Below, in pieces: positions 9,898 through 21,337 of a stretch of 64,000 nt of DNA; position 1 is the first letter of the stretch; each line of letters begins with the position of its first letter. The DNA comes from Fallopia convolvulus (taxonomy: Eukaryota > Streptophyta > Magnoliopsida > Caryophyllales > Polygonaceae). The translations under genes and the position numbers were made by a program. The stretch lies in NCBI GenBank assembly GCA_964016875.1, contig OZ024723.1:16170957-16234956 (forward strand). Reading direction: 5' to 3'. The notes beneath the pieces were generated by a model. The model was not told the origin of the DNA, made no database searches, and worked only from the letters and a program-made list of their open reading frames with translations.

Positions 9898-11040
9898 TCA
9901 CCGACCCTGGAGGATTGTAGACACCTCGATGACATCCTCTACAACCTTGTTCAGCATGAGGTGTTCTTCTGGATGGGAGTCATTGATCGGATGAGCATTG
10001 CCGGGCTTTATGTGAGTATGAAGCATCTTTATCTCTGCAACAACGGTCTCATTAATGGAAGAATTGAAGTGGAATTCAACCACCTCATCCCCAATATCAA
10101 AAGTTAGGAGTCCCCTCCTAACACCGATTTTTACTCCAGTAGTGGCTAAGAATGGCCTCCCAAGAATGATAGGAACCACTGGGTCTTCTGGCTAGGGGTG
10201 TTCATAACCGGATATCCGATCTGATCCAGCTAATCAAATCGAATATCAACAATAAAATTTTCTCTAAAACCATATTCGTATCCGATCCGGGTATACCCGG
10301 ATATTCGATCCATATATCTCGGATCGGATCGGATATCCATGGCGGATATCCGAATATTCATATTTTTATATTTTTTGTATTTAAGTTCCAAATAACTTAT
10401 TCAATCGGTAAATTTTACCCAAAAATCATGATCCAAATAATCATCTGCATAAAAAGAAAAGGAAAGAATAATTTAAAATAAAATAAAATAAAAATGGAGT
10501 GTTACTAGGATGTCGAAGCACATATATAAAAAATATGATTTATGTATCTTTTATTTTATTTGTGGGGTGAAATATATTAAAATAATTAAAAACAAACAAA
10601 AAAGGGGTAATACTAGGAAGTCGAAGCACATAAAACTACTTGGACTATTAAACTTTTTGTTATTGTATAAAATATATATGTATAGTATTATACCCCCGGA
10701 TATCGGGGGGTTTGACAATCCGATCCATATCCGATCCGGTGATCCGACTAATTTTCTCGGATCGGATCGGATTCGGATTTTCGCGGGTCGGATCACCGGA
10801 TCGGATATTTTTGAACACCCCTACTTTTGGCATCTCCATAACAATGAAGTTGTTAGGGACAAAGAACTTGCCCACTTGTATAGGACAATCATCAACGATT
10901 CCAGTTGCCTTCACACATGATCCGTTTTTCATGTAAAGATTCATGTTCACAGATTCCAATGGTCCCATATTGGTTTTGGACCAAATGGATAGTGGCAGAA
11001 GACTTGCGCTGGCACCTAGATCACACAAAGCTTTGAAACG
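9898..11040 (-). pseudogene. G1 aspartic protease, split by hAT MITE
   Basis: N-terminal part (11040-10832): LCDLGASASLLPLSIWSK carries the D-L-G-A active site of Athila-type proteases, then VGKFFVPNNFIVMEMP. The frame stops in the MITE. The C-terminal part (10184-9898) continues with VPIILGRPFLATTG and RRGLLTFDIGDEVVEF (flap and ILGRPFL motif). The two join in frame if the MITE and one target duplication are disregarded. Upstream it is cut by G2 at the codons before FKALCDLGA. Confidence 0.85.
10193..10823. mobile_element. hAT-type MITE in G1 protease
   Basis: 631 bp. Ends TAGGGGTGTTCA and TGAACACCCCTA are terminal inverted repeats. Flanks are an 8 bp duplication with one mismatch, CTTCTGGC (10185-10192) and CTTTTGGC (10824-10831), which is the hAT signature. 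The subterminal parts are full of GGATATCCG and CGGATCGGATC repeats in both orientations. No transposase. Confidence 0.88.
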
Positions 11041-12419
11041 TGATATGCGCCTTTTTGGTTGTGTTTTGGGGTGTGTTTTTAGTTTGTTTGAGTCTTTTTC
11101 TATAGTTTTGTGTTTTGTTTTGAGTCGTTTGTGTAGGTTTTCGTATTTTCTTAAGATATGGAGTCTACATAAGCTTTGGTGGTGTTTTTATAGGTTTTGG
11201 AGCTGTTTGGAGCAAGTTTTGAGGAAAGGAGCAAAATTGAGGAAAAGCTTAAAGAATGAAGTCCATAAAGAGATGAAGAATCATGTTAAAGCTAAGAAAG
11301 AATTAGAGAAACTCGTTACAAAGCCATAGGAAAAAGAATCGAGTCAAACCGAGGTGTGACAAACCCGCTACTGAAGTTTTACTCTCAGTTACAAAGCTGT
11401 TAGCATTGCTAAGGGGGTCGATAACGACCATGTGAGGGTCGTTACCGAGGTCACATGGTCGATACCGAGGCTTGTAGGAAAGTGAATAAGTGAAAACTTC
11501 AGCAAAGTTCTACCGACCCTGATGGGGTCGGTACCGAGGGTCCCGTGTCGGTAGCGAAGACAGAGTCGGCACATTTAATGCACTTTTATCCTATATCTTT
11601 TATGTCTTTAGATAGTTTAAGGGATATATCTTTTAGAAGATTTATTTCCTTATAGATAGTTTTAGATAGATTAGTTTTCTCTATAAATACTCTTGTTTAG
11701 CCCTTGTTCTATGATCATCTTTTGAAGGGGAATTTGGAGGAGGAGAGAGAGGCTTCGGAGATAGAGATAGAGAGTAGAGATTGGAGATTACTTGCAAGAC
11801 AAGATTGCTTTGGATTTTCTTGTAAGTTTCCTTTTTATTAATTTAGATATTTTTAATTATGAATTGTGAGTAGTCTCTCCTTCTAAGGTTGGGGTTAAAC
11901 CCAATAATGGTTGTGCATGCTTGTTTGTGATCATGATTTCATTGTCTTTATTGCATGATTCTATTCTCTTGTTCTTAATCCTTGAAACGAAAGTTGATGG
12001 GAATTTCTCATTCATAGTTGAAGCGAAAGCGGAAACCTTGAATCAGAATAGTGAATTTAGGGTTTTAAAGCGAGAGCGAATCAATCCTAGTTGAAGTAGA
12101 AGAGATAGATAGTAAGTTTATTGATTGAACGAAAGTTAGTTGATTTACTTGCTTAAGTTGATGAAAGTTAGCGCCTTTATGTGATAAAAGCATGATCTTT
12201 ATGTTTCATTAAACGTTTGTATGCATGATTGTTGTTGTGGGGACACCTTAACCTTAGAAATCTCTCTCCTTTGATAAAAACTCTTGCTTTTGATTGATTA
12301 CTTGTGCTCTAAGTAATAAAACTTGACACTAGACTTTCTCCCGTGGACGAACCTGACTCCCTTGTACTCAGCGGGGTCTTGATTATAAATTTATTTGTTG
12401 TCGAGAAACCCTTTCAACA
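11041..12419 (+). repeat. G2 5' LTR
   Basis: 1379 bp, starting TGATATGCG and ending TTTCAACA. It contains a TATA box at 11681, GGTCGTTACCGAGG and GGTCGGTACCGAGGG palindromic modules at 11410-11560, and the conserved stretch before GTGGACGAACCTGACTCC that recurs in all LTRs of this family. Confidence 0.9.
11681..11690 (+). promoter_or_regulatory. TATA box of G2 LTR promoter
   Basis: CTATAAATAC followed by TCTTG. The same box is at 18743-18752 in the 3' LTR. The position, midway in the LTR, suits a U3/R border about 30 bases further on. Confidence 0.65.
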
Positions 12420-12422
12420 AAT

Positions 12423-12513
12423 TGGCGCCGTTGCCGGGGATCGAACCCGGGTCACCCGCGTGACAGGCGATAATACTTACCACTATACTATAAATTGGTG
12501 CCGTTGTCGGGGA
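12423..12513 (-). other. G2 primer site with copied tRNA-Asp and second primer site
   Basis: The first primer site, TGGCGCCGTTGCCGGGGA, matches the 3' end of tRNA-Asp including CCA. Instead of ending there, the complementarity runs on through a nearly whole antisense tRNA to about 12491: T-arm GGTTCGATCCC, anticodon loop with GTC, D-arm TAGTGGTAAGTAT. Four bases later a second, slightly diverged site (TGGTGCCGTTGTCGGGGA, 12496-12513) follows. G3 and G1 have the same arrangement. I interpret it as reverse transcription through the primer tRNA. Confidence 0.88.
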
Positions 12514-12836
12514 GATTTCAATAGTGCCAAGTTTTGTTCTTTTTGCGTTTTTCGAGGCTTTGTCGAGTCGGTAACGACCCCCAGGGTCGGTACCGACCCT
12601 GTCGGCAAACCTAGTTTTTCATCTTTCTTCTGTTTGTTTTCAAGATCACTGTCGAGTCGGTAACGACCCTAACCAGGTCGGTACCGACCCTATCGACGGA
12701 TCTCAGTTATTTTCTTTTCAGTTTTGTTTTTACGGGATCACTGCAGGTTCGTTACCGACCCTCTGGGCCTCGGTACCAACCCTCCTCTAAGAACCTGTTT
12801 TGCTTTTGATTTCGTTTTTGTTTTTGCTTACATAGT

Positions 12837-14370
12837 ATGCCAGTTGAAAGACGCCGAGTTGTCTCTAATCCAGTAACAGACTCTGAACCCGAGTGATCCT
12901 TCCACTGCCGATTAAGGGAACACAAAGCAATGGCAACCACTGAAGAGATGGCACAACAAATGGCTGACCTACGACAACAGATGGAGTGGCTCCAGGCTGA
13001 TAGAGATCGTGAGCGAGAGCACACTGACCGTCTACGAGAGCAGTTGGATACTTTTCCAAAGAATTCCAAGCAATACATGCACCTAGAACTGAGGGTGACA
13101 AAGTCCGCAATTGAGCATCCTGAAATAGAGAAGACCTTTGAGATCAAACCTGAATTCATATCCTTGATCAAAAGGGCTCAATTTTAGGGAAAACCCACTT
13201 AGTGCCGAATAGAACATATTAGAAATTTCCTTGATTTATGTGACACTATTGCTGCTAACAGTGTCTCCTTAGAATATGTTCTGTTGAAAGCTTTCAAGTG
13301 GTCTCTTGTAGGAAAGGCCCTGAGCTGGTTAGAGAGCCTACCTCCTAAGTCAATAAAGAAGTGGGAAACTCTGCATGACTTGTTCATGACAAAGTTCTTT
13401 CCACCTTCCAAGACTACGGAGCTAAGGAAGCGCATCACCTCCTACCACCAGCTGCCTAATGAGACCTTTGTGGAGACATGGGAGAGATTCAAGGAGATGT
13501 TGAGACAATGCCCTACCCATGGGCAACCACAATATGTGCTCCAAGAGATCTTCTTCCAAGGGATCAACGCTGAAACGAAGAATCGCATCAATCTGCATAC
13601 TGCTTGCGGTTTCATAGAGATGGATCCCGATGAGGTGTGGGCATTACTTGACAAGTTGACCAACTACGATGCAATGTATGAAATGCAGCAGGCCCAACAT
13701 CCACAACGAAGGCTCTATAATCCAAATAGGGATGAGGTAAACCCCGAAGTGAAGCATCAGTTCTTGCAAGATGAGATCAACCGTCTGAAGAAGCAGGTAA
13801 GTTATCTTAAATCATATCCTTCTTGTCAAGAATGCGGGTCTCAAGCCCATACTACTTCTGCCTGCACTAACTTGCAACGGGTTCATGCTGCTGAGGCATA
13901 TGAAGAATCTAACTATATGAGAGGACCCTATAGGAACCAAGGTAATACTTTTTATGCAGGGAGGAATAACAATCTGCCCACTTGGGGCAACTATGGCCAA
14001 GGGAACCAACCTCCTCAGTAAGATCAAAGGGTTGCACTTTATAGACCTCCGGGCTATCAAGAGCCACCTTCATGGGTACAGGGGCTACAAAAGGGTATTA
14101 ACGGAGTCCACAACAAGAATGATGGAGTCCGTGATGACCTAAAAGGTGTACATGTACAATTGGGAGAGATCGAGACATGGAGGAAGAGCGTAAACTCCCA
14201 ACTTGGTAACCTAGTTGCACGGATTCCAAGACCTCAAGGTCAACTCCCGGGCCGTCCCGAGGAGAACGCGAGAGGACATATTACAACTATACACCTAAGA
14301 AGTGCAAAGAGTTGCCAGATCGAGCCAAGCCTAAAGAGAAAGACCATGGTGATGAAGGCGACGCCCCAAT
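12837..14370 (+). pseudogene. G2 gag
   Basis: Start at 12837 (MPVERRRVV), aligned with the G3 gag start. Order: a helical, charged N-terminus (MATTEEMAQQMADLRQQMEW); the retrotransposon gag core (EYVLLKAFKWSLVGKALSWL, TELRKRITSYHQLPNETFVE, YVLQEIFFQGINAETKNRI); then a CQECGSQAHTTSAC zinc-knuckle-like motif near 13835; then a proline- and asparagine-rich tail and the conserved QLGEIETWRKSVNSQLGNL block. In-frame stops at about 12894, 13185, 13198 and 14021 break it. Gag would form the particle. Confidence 0.87.
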
Positions 14371-14716
14371 TAAGCTCGATACTGACCCCCCCAAGGTCGA
14401 TACCAAGGCTCAACAGGTCGTTACCGACCGCCCCAAGGTCGTTATCGAGCCCTCCAGGCCAGGTAAGTACTCTGAACAAAACTCTCACCTCGTTACCGAC
14501 CCCCCTAGGGTTGGTACCGACCCTTCTCCAGCACCAATCGACCCTCTTGTCGACTCGGTAGAGCCTCGATCCGGGTCTCTCCTTATTCCAAGTCTGTCTA
14601 AAACTCTTCCTTTCCCGATTAAGAAGTCTAATGATGTCACAGAAGGAAAATTTAGACGTTTTGTCAAAATTCTTCAAGGGTTAAATATTTCTATTCCATT
14701 TATTGAAGCCCTTAAT

Positions 14717-15332
14717 TAGACCTGTACAAGTCCGGGCCAGCCCGACCGGCCCGACCCGCTTAAAACACGGGCTTGGACATTGGAATTCGCCCGAAAGGCC
14801 CGGCCCGGCCCGACCCGTAAAATATAGGACCGGGCTTGGACAATGAAAATAGCCCGAATACCCGGCCCGACCCGACCCGCATATATTATTATATATAAAT
14901 TATATATATTTTATAACTATGTTAATATTTTATCTTCTTAATTATTTATAGATATAAAGATATTAATGTATTATCTTATTAGTTATTTCATTCATCACTA
15001 TAGGTGGAGCGTTATTAATATATTAGTTCAATGTCATAGTTTCAAATGCTTTTTTGTTGTTGGATCATTCACTGAGAATTTTGTTTGTTTGTTTACACAT
15101 CTTAGTGCTTTAACATTTCTTGATAAAAAAAGTGGTTTAGCATTTAAGTTTTAGGCTGATTTTACTTTAATTTTTGGACAAGATTCATGGACCGGGCTAG
15201 CCCGTGGACGGCCCAGCCCGTACTTGTGGGCGGGTATGGACAAAAAATTAGGCCCGAATAACCGGGCCGAGCCATTAATGTGGACAAAAAAATAATTTTG
15301 GCCCGGCCCGAACCTGCCCATGTACAGGTCTA
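14717..15332. mobile_element. hAT-type MITE in G2
   Basis: 616 bp bounded by TAGACCTGTAC and GTACAGGTCTA, with an exact 8 bp duplication CCCTTAAT (14709-14716 and 15333-15340). Both ends are dominated by GGCCCGGCCCGACCCG-type GC-rich repeats in opposite orientations; the middle is AT-rich. No transposase. A different family from the MITE at 10193. Confidence 0.92.
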
Positions 15333-15388
15333 CCCTTAATGAAATGCCTGCTTACACTAATTTTTAAAAGAGATTTTGAGCAGGAAAT

Positions 15389-16240
15389 GCTCTATGTGAT
15401 CTAGGTGCCAGTGCCAGTTTATTGCCATTGTCTATCTGGACCAAGGCTAACATGGGACCACTGGAGCCTGTCGATATGAATCTCTACATGGAGGACGGAG
15501 CTTGTGTAAAAGCAATTTGAGTCGTGGACGACGTTCCTATCCAAGTTGGAAAATTTTTTGTCCCCAACGACTTCATTGTTCTAGATATGCCTGAAGACCC
15601 TGTGGTGCCAATCATCCTTGGAAGACCATTCTTAGCCACCGCAGGGGCACAAATTGATGTTAGGAAGGGCCTTCTTACATTGGACATTGGAGAAGAGAAG
15701 GTCGAGTTTCACTTCAATCCGACCGTGAATGAGGTTGCTAGTTGCAATACTGAAGGACCTACTGACCCACCATGGGTCGATAACGACCCTTCTTTGAGTA
15801 CAGACACGAGCAAATGCAAGGAAAAGACGCATATCGAAGGTCCTACCGACCCACCATAGGTCGGTATCAAACCCAACACCGCAACTGAGTCTGACCTGCA
15901 CGATATCGAGCCACTTCCTAACCCAGATAGGTCGGTAACGACCCAATTTGACTCGATAACGAGCCCTTCTCTGAACAATCCAGGCGAGTTTTCTTGTTCT
16001 GATTCAATCAATTCTGGTCATGCTCCTTTTTCTCATCCTTCTTTTACAAATCCTACTAAGCATACTGTGAAGGAGTCGAAGCCCCCTTGGTTTTCAGATT
16101 TTTCTAACCCTTATATAGGACTTCCGAGAATACTTGTTGATGATAGAGGATTACATCTCTTAGAAAGAAGCTTTGATTTTTTTCCAGATAAGTATGGGGT
16201 TTCTCATGATCCCTACAAAGCCGGAGAGAATCCACCTTAG
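15389..16240 (+). pseudogene. G2 aspartic protease and C-terminal tail
   Basis: LCDLGASASLLPLSIWTK (active site), VGKFFVPNDFIVLDMPED, VVPIILGRPFLATAGA and RKGLLTLDIGEEKVEFHF, as in G1, G3 and G5. About 120 bp present in G5 upstream of the active site are missing at the start. A TGA at about 15518 and a TAG at 15857 interrupt the frame, which continues to the stop at 16238-16240. The tail repeats TDPPWVDNDPSLS-type segments encoded by the GGTCGGTACCGACC modules and ends with a conserved KPPWFSDFSNPYIGLP block. Confidence 0.87.
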
Positions 16241-18133
16241 GGCCAAGGCAAGTTCGTTGGGCTAACGACGTTAAAAATAGCGCTTATGGGAGGCAACCCG
16301 CTTTTAGCTTTCAGTTTCTTAGATCTTTTTGCTAGCTTTCTTTTTATTTGTTTTTAGGTTAGATTAGTGTAGTAGGGATAAAAGTTTTTCTAAAGTGACT
16401 CAGGTACAAAGATGTGGAAGAAGTGCTAAACAGAAGGAAACAATTCAACACTCTCGGTACAAGAGCAACGAAGAAAAATCGGTGGTTCGGTGACGACCCC
16501 ACAGGGTCGGTACCGACCTCTACAGAAATCCGAAAAATTCAAACTCCTCAGTGAACAATGGTTTCAAGCAGCTTCAGTTTTATTTTGTGAGTTCCCTTTT
16601 CTTATCCTCTTTATTCTTTTTATGTCTTTAAAACAGTGAGGACACTGTTTGGTTTAAGTATGGGGTGGGGGAAAAGGAAACTCAGTATATTTGTCTTTGT
16701 TTGTGTTTTTAGGATTGATAATATTCCACTTAGATGTCCTATGATATGCTTTAACTTGCTTGATCATGTAATTCTATAGCATGTTTGGATAGCTTTGCCT
16801 GAATCATGTTAAAAAGTTGTTTTTATGTGGATATTTAGCATGTGATGAAATTGAGCACATATGATCTTAGGTAGAAGTGACTGAAATCCAACAAAAATTG
16901 CTACTTTGTGAGTTGTTTTTGGCCTTATAGGGAGAACATCAAAAATCCCTCTTCTTTTCTTGTGTGATTTACTCTCCTTATGCATATTATCTCTTGTCAT
17001 TGATATGGTTATCTATTTCTTGAAACCTATATGAGATATTAGTTCATTGCATGTAAGATCATATGATAGAGAACTTATTTCTTTAAACCACTTTTTATCC
17101 TCTCTTTCTATCTACCTTATCATTATCCTCTTTTTGAAACCAATTTGAGCCTTAAAGCCTTTTATTGTAAGCTCCACAAAATATTCCCTAGCCGAGATAA
17201 GCTTGACCCTATCCGGGGATTAAGACTTAGTATTGGTTGTTATGGTTTTGTTGAGAAGAGATGTATTGGTTCAAGTGTGGGGTAATTTTGGGTTGGGTAA
17301 AGTAAAATCTTGCAGTTTGTCATGTAAAAGGATTTTGGTTCTCTTAATGCACTTACAAAAGAAGTGGAAAGTAAAGAGGAAGAAAGAAAGAAAAATGATG
17401 AGCAGATCTGGTTACCGACCCTGGTAGGGTCGGTAACGAGTTCCTACAGAGAAAAAAAATGAAGATGAAAAGGGAGAAAGAAAAAGTTGAAAAAAGGGGT
17501 TGTAAAGTGAAAGTGCATGAGCCAAATCTTCCTTGTTGTTTTATAAGCAAGATTAGTTGAAATTTAAGGGGTTGAAGAGATAAGTGTGCATAAAGAAGAG
17601 TGAGTTTGGTATGATCTTTCGAGAAGTTTTGGATATATGTGAGTTTTTAGGAGTCTTTATTCCCGGATATTATTAGCACCACATAGCTAAAATATTTCCA
17701 CACCTTATTGTCATTACCAAGCCCCATTACAACTCGGCCGAATGGAAACTTCTAAGAAGTTTTTCATTGAGCCTAAGTTCTCTTTATGATTTTGTGTGTT
17801 TTGACATCTCTGGTGGAGAGTTTGGTGATATAAGTAACAATGGCTATGTTGATTTTTGTATAATGGATTGAGTTGAGAGTTGTTATTCTAAGCCTAAACA
17901 CTTGAGAGTTGAGAGAAACACAATATACCCTTGTGAGCTTGGATTTTTATAGTTGCTTTTGCTTGAGGTTGTTTATATATGTGTGATGACGTTAGATTCA
18001 CTTGTCTATTTGTTCTACTTGTGCGTATGATGTTTTTTTTTTATGAGGGCACTGACTTGAAGAATGTGATGATGGTTTTGGTTGATGTCTTGTTGATTGC
18101 TTGAGGACAAGCAAGTCTAAGTATGGGGTATTT
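16241..18133 (+). promoter_or_regulatory. G2 3' non-coding region with three polypurine modules
   Basis: 1.9 kb without a credible ORF. It opens with TAACGACGTTAAA and GGGAGGCAACCC (16263-16299). Polypurine-like modules stand at about 16657 (TTAAGTATGGGGTGGGGG), 17270 (TTCAAGTGTGGGG) and 18115 (TAAGTATGGGG, directly before the 3' LTR, thus the true primer). Between them lie blocks also found in G5 and G6, for example AGCTCCACAAAATATTCC (17170) and AAGCTTGACCCTATCCGGGG (17200). Confidence 0.8.
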
Positions 18134-19494
18134 TGATATCCTCCTTTTTAGTCGTGTTTTTATGGTGTGTTTTTGTGTGTTTGAGTCTTTTCTTTGAGTT
18201 TTATGTTTTGTTTTGAGTCGTTTGTGTAGGTTTTCGTATTTTCTTAATATATGGAGTCTACGTAAACTTTGGTGGTGTTTTTATAGGTTTTGGAGTTGTT
18301 TGGAGCATATTTTAAGAGGAGCAAAGAAAAGAAAAAGCTTAAGGAATGAAATCCATAAAGAGGTGAAGAATCAAGTTCAAGCTAACAAAGAAGTGGAGAA
18401 ACTCGTTACAAAGACATAGGAGAAAGAATCGAGTCAAACCGAGGTATAACGAACCCGCTACTAAAGTTTTACTCTCAGTTACAAACCTGTTTTCAATGCT
18501 GAAGGGGGTCGATAACGACACTGTGAGGGTCGATAACGAGGCTGCTCAGCATAAAAAAGTGAAGAAGTTCAGCGGAGTTCTACCGACCCTGACAGGGTCG
18601 ATACCGAGGCACTCAATGTCGTTAGCGAAGACAGAGTCGGCGCAATTAAATGTATTTTTATCCCTTCTTTAGATAGTTTTAAGGGATATATCTTTTAGAG
18701 ATATTATTTCCTTATAGATAGCTTTTAGATAGATTAGTTTCTCTATAAATACTCTTGTCCTAGCCTTTGTTTTAGACACACATCGATCAATTGCCTTGGG
18801 GGCACGATACGGAAGAGAGGGGCGTGAGAGAGAGAGGACGAGTTTTGTGGAGATTGCTTGGAAGACAAGTTTCGTTTTGAATTCAGTTTGTAAGCTTTTC
18901 CTTTCTTTATTAATGCAATTGTTTGTTTCAATCATGAATTGTGAGTAGTCTCTCTCTCTAAGGTTGGGGTTAACCCAACAATGGTTGTGCATGCTTGTTT
19001 GTGATCATGTCTTGATTGTTTTTATTTGCATGAATCTATTCCCTTGCTCTAAATCCTTGAAATGAAAGTTGATGGGAATTTCTTATTCATAGTTGAAGCG
19101 AAAGCGGAAACCTTGAATCAGAATAGTCAATTTAGAGTTTTAAAGCGAAAGTGAATCAATCCTAGTTGAAGTAGAAGAGATAGATAGTAACTTTATTGAT
19201 TGAACGAAAGTTAGTTGATATACTTGCTTAAGTTGACAACAGTTAGCGCCTTTGTGTGATAAAAGCATGATCTTTATGTTTCATTAAACGTTTGTATGCA
19301 TGATTGTTGTTATGGGGACACCTTAACCTTAGAAATCTCTCTCCTTTGATAAAAACCCTTGCTTTTGATTGATTACTTGCGCTCTAAGTAACAAAACTTG
19401 ACACTAAACTTTCTCCCGTGGACGAACTGGACTCCCTTGTACTCAACGGGGTCTTGATTATAAATTTATTTGTTGTCAAGAAACGCTTTCATCA
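18134..19494 (+). repeat. G2 3' LTR
   Basis: 1361 bp, starting TGATATCCTCC after the polypurine tract and ending CTTTCATCA, followed by the AAACG duplication. It aligns with 11041-12419 throughout. Confidence 0.9.
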
Positions 19495-19499
19495 AAACG

Positions 19500-20256
19500 A
19501 TGTGCTCCAATACCAATGGTAATTGCAAACATACCTGGATCGCCTAGATTTTTCGGGAGCTTCAAAGAACGGACCTCGTAAGTTAGTTCAGATATCGATC
19601 TCTTGTTGTTAAGATCTCTTTCAAGAATTTAGTGTAAGTAGGCATTTCGCTTAGGGCCTCGGCTAATGGAATAGAAATATTAAGCCTTGGAGAACCTTAA
19701 CAAAACGCCTAATCTTTCCTTCTGTGGAGTCTTTGGACTTCTTAGAAGGGAAAGGAAGAGTCTTTGCCGAACTCGGAGTCAAAACGGGCTCGAGTCGTGG
19801 CTCTACCGACTCAACAAGAGGATCGATCGATGCTGGAGAAGGGTCGGTACTGACCTTGGGGGGTCAGTAGGGACCTCGTAACTAAAAGGGGGGTCGGTAG
19901 AGAGGACTAACTAGCCTGGGAGGGTCGTTAACGACCCTGGGGGGTCGGTAACGACGTCAACTAGGTCGTTATCTTTACCGTTGTTCTCTGATTCTTTGGT
20001 TTCAGCGCAATCTGGCAACTCTTTCCGCTCCTTAGGTGTATGGCTGCAACTTGGCCTCTAGCGTTTTCATCGGGACGGCCCAATAATTGCCCTTGAGGTC
20101 GCGGAATCTGTGCAGCAAGGTTGCCGAGTTGGGAATTGACGCTTTTCTTCCATGTTTCTAATTCTCCCAACTATGCTTGTACACCCTTCATCTGGGTGTT
20201 GAGATCAGCACGTACTCCATTGATCCCGTCATGGATGCCTTGGACCTAATATGGGG
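19500..20256 (-). pseudogene. G1 gag C-terminus and protease leader
   Basis: Includes MGELETWKKSVNSQLGNLAA and QIPRPQGQLLGRPDENARGQ (20170-19961), then a stretch of palindromic GGTCGGTAACGACC modules, then NISIPLAEALSEMPTYTKFL near 19660. Several stops and shifts. The left end is the AAACG target duplication of G2; the right end is the GATCT duplication of C2. Confidence 0.8.
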
Positions 20257-20261
20257 GATCT

Positions 20262-21321
20262 TGTTGGATCGTGAACGAGTTATCAAGAGCTTGAGAACTG
20301 GCTGTTAAGCTGTTCCCAAGGCAGCGGAAGGAATAATATCGCAAGTAATTAAAACGCTGAAAGAACACAGTTTCTTATAGAGGAACCCCACGACAACCAA
20401 CTAGTTGTGTGGGTAAACCTCTACCTCCGCTTGGAGGATTTTGAATGACTTTCTTATTTTATTGCTTGTTCCTTAGTTACAATCAGCCAGGTTCAAACTT
20501 CTCTGTTCCTAAGAGTTCTACCTAACTCTAGCAACACTAATGAACCTTCTCAACTGAGTTCCTAAGCGAACTACTCAATTAAAACAAGAGAGTCAAACCT
20601 TACACCTTACAATTCAGTTCCCTTGCTCTTGGGAACTTCACCTTCACCGTCGTCGAGATCTGACACTCGCCGTCGGGGACTTCTCTTCTTCTTTCTCTTT
20701 CTCTGTTGTGGGTATTTGTGAGTTTTGGGAGAAGTGCTCAATCCGAGCACTATTCATTTGGCTTTATACTCGAGTGAACTTGGGCTTCAATCACATATTT
20801 CATTTGTGTCCGAAATGCCCTTTGCTTGATGCCCAAGTTGTACTTTCTTCACATGTGACTTCAATTTGAACTGGGTCAACTTCTTGAGATGATCGGACCG
20901 TTGGATCAATCGTGACAGTCTGCTCCTCAGATTGTGCCTTCATCCTGTCCAAGACAGGATCCCGTGATATGCGCTGATCGGTCCTTGTCCTCACATGTGA
21001 GTTCCCATATCGTGGGAACTGTCCTCTTCTGAGTTCCTTTGAGAGAAACTCTTCATCGTGTAAGCCTGTGTTCTCTGGTCATTCCTGGGAGTTCTCATTT
21101 CATGGGAACTTTCCTCTTCAGAGTTCCCTTGATGGGAACTCTTCATTGTGTGCTCCTGTGATCTTGGGTCATTCGTGGACGTTCTTTGCTCAACTTGTGT
21201 TCCTTAGAAATACTTGATCGAAGCACATTAGTTCCTTTATAGCGTTTGTCATTATCAAAACTCGGAGAACTGTATCGTTGTTCCGATGTTTAGAACCAGA
21301 GGTCCCAACATCGTTCCAACA
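20262..21321 (-). repeat. C2 3' LTR
   Basis: 1060 bp, nearly identical to 27018-28077. A possible TATA box (GTATAAAG, minus strand) lies near 20765. Confidence 0.93.
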
Positions 21322-21337
21322 ATTTCCCCCTTTTTGA
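21322..21337 (-). promoter_or_regulatory. C2 polypurine tract
   Basis: AAAAAGGGGGAAAT on the minus strand, abutting the 3' LTR start. Confidence 0.85.

Larger units (their letters stand above)
11041..19494 (+). mobile_element. G2: complete Athila-like gag-protease element
   Basis: 8454 bp between copies of AAACG (11036-11040 and 19495-19499). LTRs are 11041-12419 (TGATATG..CAACA) and 18134-19494 (TGATATC..CATCA). It carries a tRNA-Asp primer site, gag, protease and a 1.9 kb 3' non-coding region, but no RT or integrase, so it is non-autonomous. The two LTRs are clearly diverged, so it is older than C2. A hAT MITE sits between gag and protease. Confidence 0.92.

Noticed and set aside
10510..10936. 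Open frames of 70-136 residues in the MITE and G1 protease
   Set aside because: They cross the MITE border and read IRIRSDPRK-type repeats. They are products of the repetitive subterminal sequence.
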